Positions 5,336 to 6,478 of a stretch of DNA of 6,478 nt are shown here, piece by piece (the stretch's first letter is position 1; each line of letters begins with the position of its first letter). The notes under the pieces are model-generated. The model had not been told where the DNA came from. It was given only the letters and a program-made list of their open reading frames with translations, and did not search any database. The stretch covers positions 1-6,478 of the forward strand of contig MTOL01000356.1 of assembly GCA_002011685.1 (NCBI GenBank), in the 5' to 3' direction. The translations under genes and the position numbers were made by a program. The DNA is from Deferribacteres bacterium JdFR-76. Its GTDB lineage: Bacteria > Zhuqueibacterota > JdFR-76.

Positions 5336-6478
5336 ATGATTGAACGCTACACCCGTCCCGAAATGGGACGAATCTGGTCGGAAGAAAACAAATTCCAGAA
5401 GTGGCTAGATGTAGAACTGGCTGTCTGTGAAGTTCTGGCGCAGAAAGGCCAGATTCCGCGCGACGCCTGGGAAGTAATCCGGAAGAAAGCGCGCTTCGAT
5501 GTCAGGCGGATTCAGGAAATTGAAAAGATTACCAACCACGATGTCAATGCCTTTCTGGATAATCTGGCCGAGAACGTCGGGCCCGAGAGCCGCTGGATCC
5601 ATTTTGGGATGACCTCTTCGGATGTGCTGGATACAGCACTGGCCCTGCAGATCCAGGAAGCGGGCCGGTTACTGCTGCGGGACCTGGATGAACTGGCTGC
5701 GGTGCTGGCGCGGCGGGCCAAAGAGTTTAAGTACACGCCCCAAATTGGCCGTACCCACGGGGTGCATGCGGAACCCATCACCTTTGGCCTGAAACTGGCT
5801 CTGTGGTATGCGGAAGTTCTTCGCCACAGAGATCGGCTTCATGAAGCGCTGGAGAACCTGAGAGTGGGGAAAATCTCGGGCGCCGTGGGGACGTTTGCCA
5901 ACATTGAACCCGAGGTGGAGGAACGCGTCTGTGAAAAACTGGGGCTAAAACCTGCGCCGATCAGCAATCAGATCATTCAGCGGGACCGTCACGCCCATTT
6001 CCTCACTGTCCTGGCGCTAATTGGCTCTTCGCTGGAAAAGTTTGCTACCGAAATCCGTGCCCTGCAAAAAACAGAGGTTCTGGAGGTAGAAGAGTATTTT
6101 GCCAGGGGGCAGAAGGGATCTTCGGCCATGCCGCACAAACGGAATCCGATCCTGTGCGAGCGGATTTCTGGGATGGCGCGCATCCTCAGAGGAAATGCCC
6201 TGGCGGCCATGGAAAACATCACTCTGTGGCATGAACGGGACATCAGCCATTCATCGGTAGAGCGGGTGATTTTTCCGGACAGCTGTATTGCGCTGGATTA
6301 TATGTTGGTTAAAATGAAGGGACTGATCGAAAACCTGCAGGTCTATCCGGAAAATATGATGAAAAACCTGGAAAAAACCCGCGGATTGATCTACTCCCAG
6401 CCGCTGTTGCTACTCCTTGCCCAGAAAGGCATGACCCGGCAGAATGCCTACCGGCTGGTGCAGTCTCTGGCTATGGAG
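5336..6478 (+). CDS. purB: adenylosuccinate lyase PurB (3' end outside window)
   Basis: PurB cleaves fumarate from SAICAR and from adenylosuccinate, acting twice in purine synthesis. From ATG 5336 the frame is open for 381 codons to the window edge; family members are usually about 430 residues, so roughly the last 50 are missing. Key blocks are [17 protein letters not shown] at the start, NHDVNAF (His68), [15 protein letters not shown] (His89), [10 protein letters not shown] with catalytic His141, and the fumarase-superfamily signature [11 protein letters not shown] (261-271), whose Ser262/263 lies in the mobile catalytic loop. These positions agree with the B. subtilis-type numbering as I recall it. 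Further on, [13 protein letters not shown] matches the conserved substrate-binding helix region. AGGAG (5319-5323) overlaps the htrA stop and is 12 bases from the ATG, slightly far, with AAGAAG closer. The 15-base gap after htrA suggests a shared transcript. Confidence 0.97.
   Translation, partial: MIERYTRPEMGRIWSEENKFQKWLDVELAVCEVLAQKGQIPRDAWEVIRKKARFDVRRIQEIEKITNHDVNAFLDNLAENVGPESRWIHFGMTSSDVLDTALALQIQEAGRLLLRDLDELAAVLARRAKEFKYTPQIGRTHGVHAEPITFGLKLALWYAEVLRHRDRLHEALENLRVGKISGAVGTFANIEPEVEERVCEKLGLKPAPISNQIIQRDRHAHFLTVLALIGSSLEKFATEIRALQKTEVLEVEEYFARGQKGSSAMPHKRNPILCERISGMARILRGNALAAMENITLWHERDISHSSVERVIFPDSCIALDYMLVKMKGLIENLQVYPENMMKNLEKTRGLIYSQPLLLLLAQKGMTRQNAYRLVQSLAME

Overview
The window is an ordinary chromosomal housekeeping stretch of a bacterium with roughly balanced base composition (my estimate is slightly above 50% GC, not computed). 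It holds six protein genes and the tail of a seventh. There are no rRNA or tRNA genes, IS elements, CRISPR arrays or phage genes. Nothing in it fixes the phylum. The promoters look sigma70-like, the HtrA protease has an N-terminal membrane anchor, and the gene mix (ECF transporter T subunit, TruA, small transaldolase, HtrA, PurB) would fit a free-living, possibly thermophilic lineage such as those around the FCB group. That placement is a guess.

Layout: positions 1-143 are the last 46 codons of a PolX-type DNA polymerase/3'-5' exonuclease on the + strand. Converging on it from the - strand (1153 to 197) is a 318-residue protein with the fold-level sequence pattern of M29 (aminopeptidase T-like) peptidases. 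The usual metal-binding Glu/His/Asp positions all appear to be replaced, so it looks like a pseudoenzyme. A gene-free divergent region (1154-1565) follows, with A-tracts spaced about three helical turns apart, a possible - strand promoter and a good extended -10 promoter on the + strand.

That + promoter drives a compact cluster: ecfT (1566-2366), truA (2363-3100, ATGA overlap with ecfT) and a transaldolase of the FSA/TalC/MipB family (3117-3770, strong Shine-Dalgarno). A second gene-free stretch (3771-4099) contains a repeated self-complementary CCAGCCGGCT element, AT-rich palindromes, a possible promoter and a GC-rich hairpin. After it come htrA (4100-5320, membrane-anchored serine protease with one PDZ domain) and purB (5336 to beyond the window end, adenylosuccinate lyase), 15 bases apart and probably co-transcribed.

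The genes do not form one pathway. They cover vitamin/metal uptake, tRNA modification, sugar-phosphate metabolism, envelope protein quality control and purine synthesis, which is typical of mixed housekeeping operons. The only item that stands out biologically is the M29-like protein with a stripped active site. I found no convincing new defence, mobile or signalling system.
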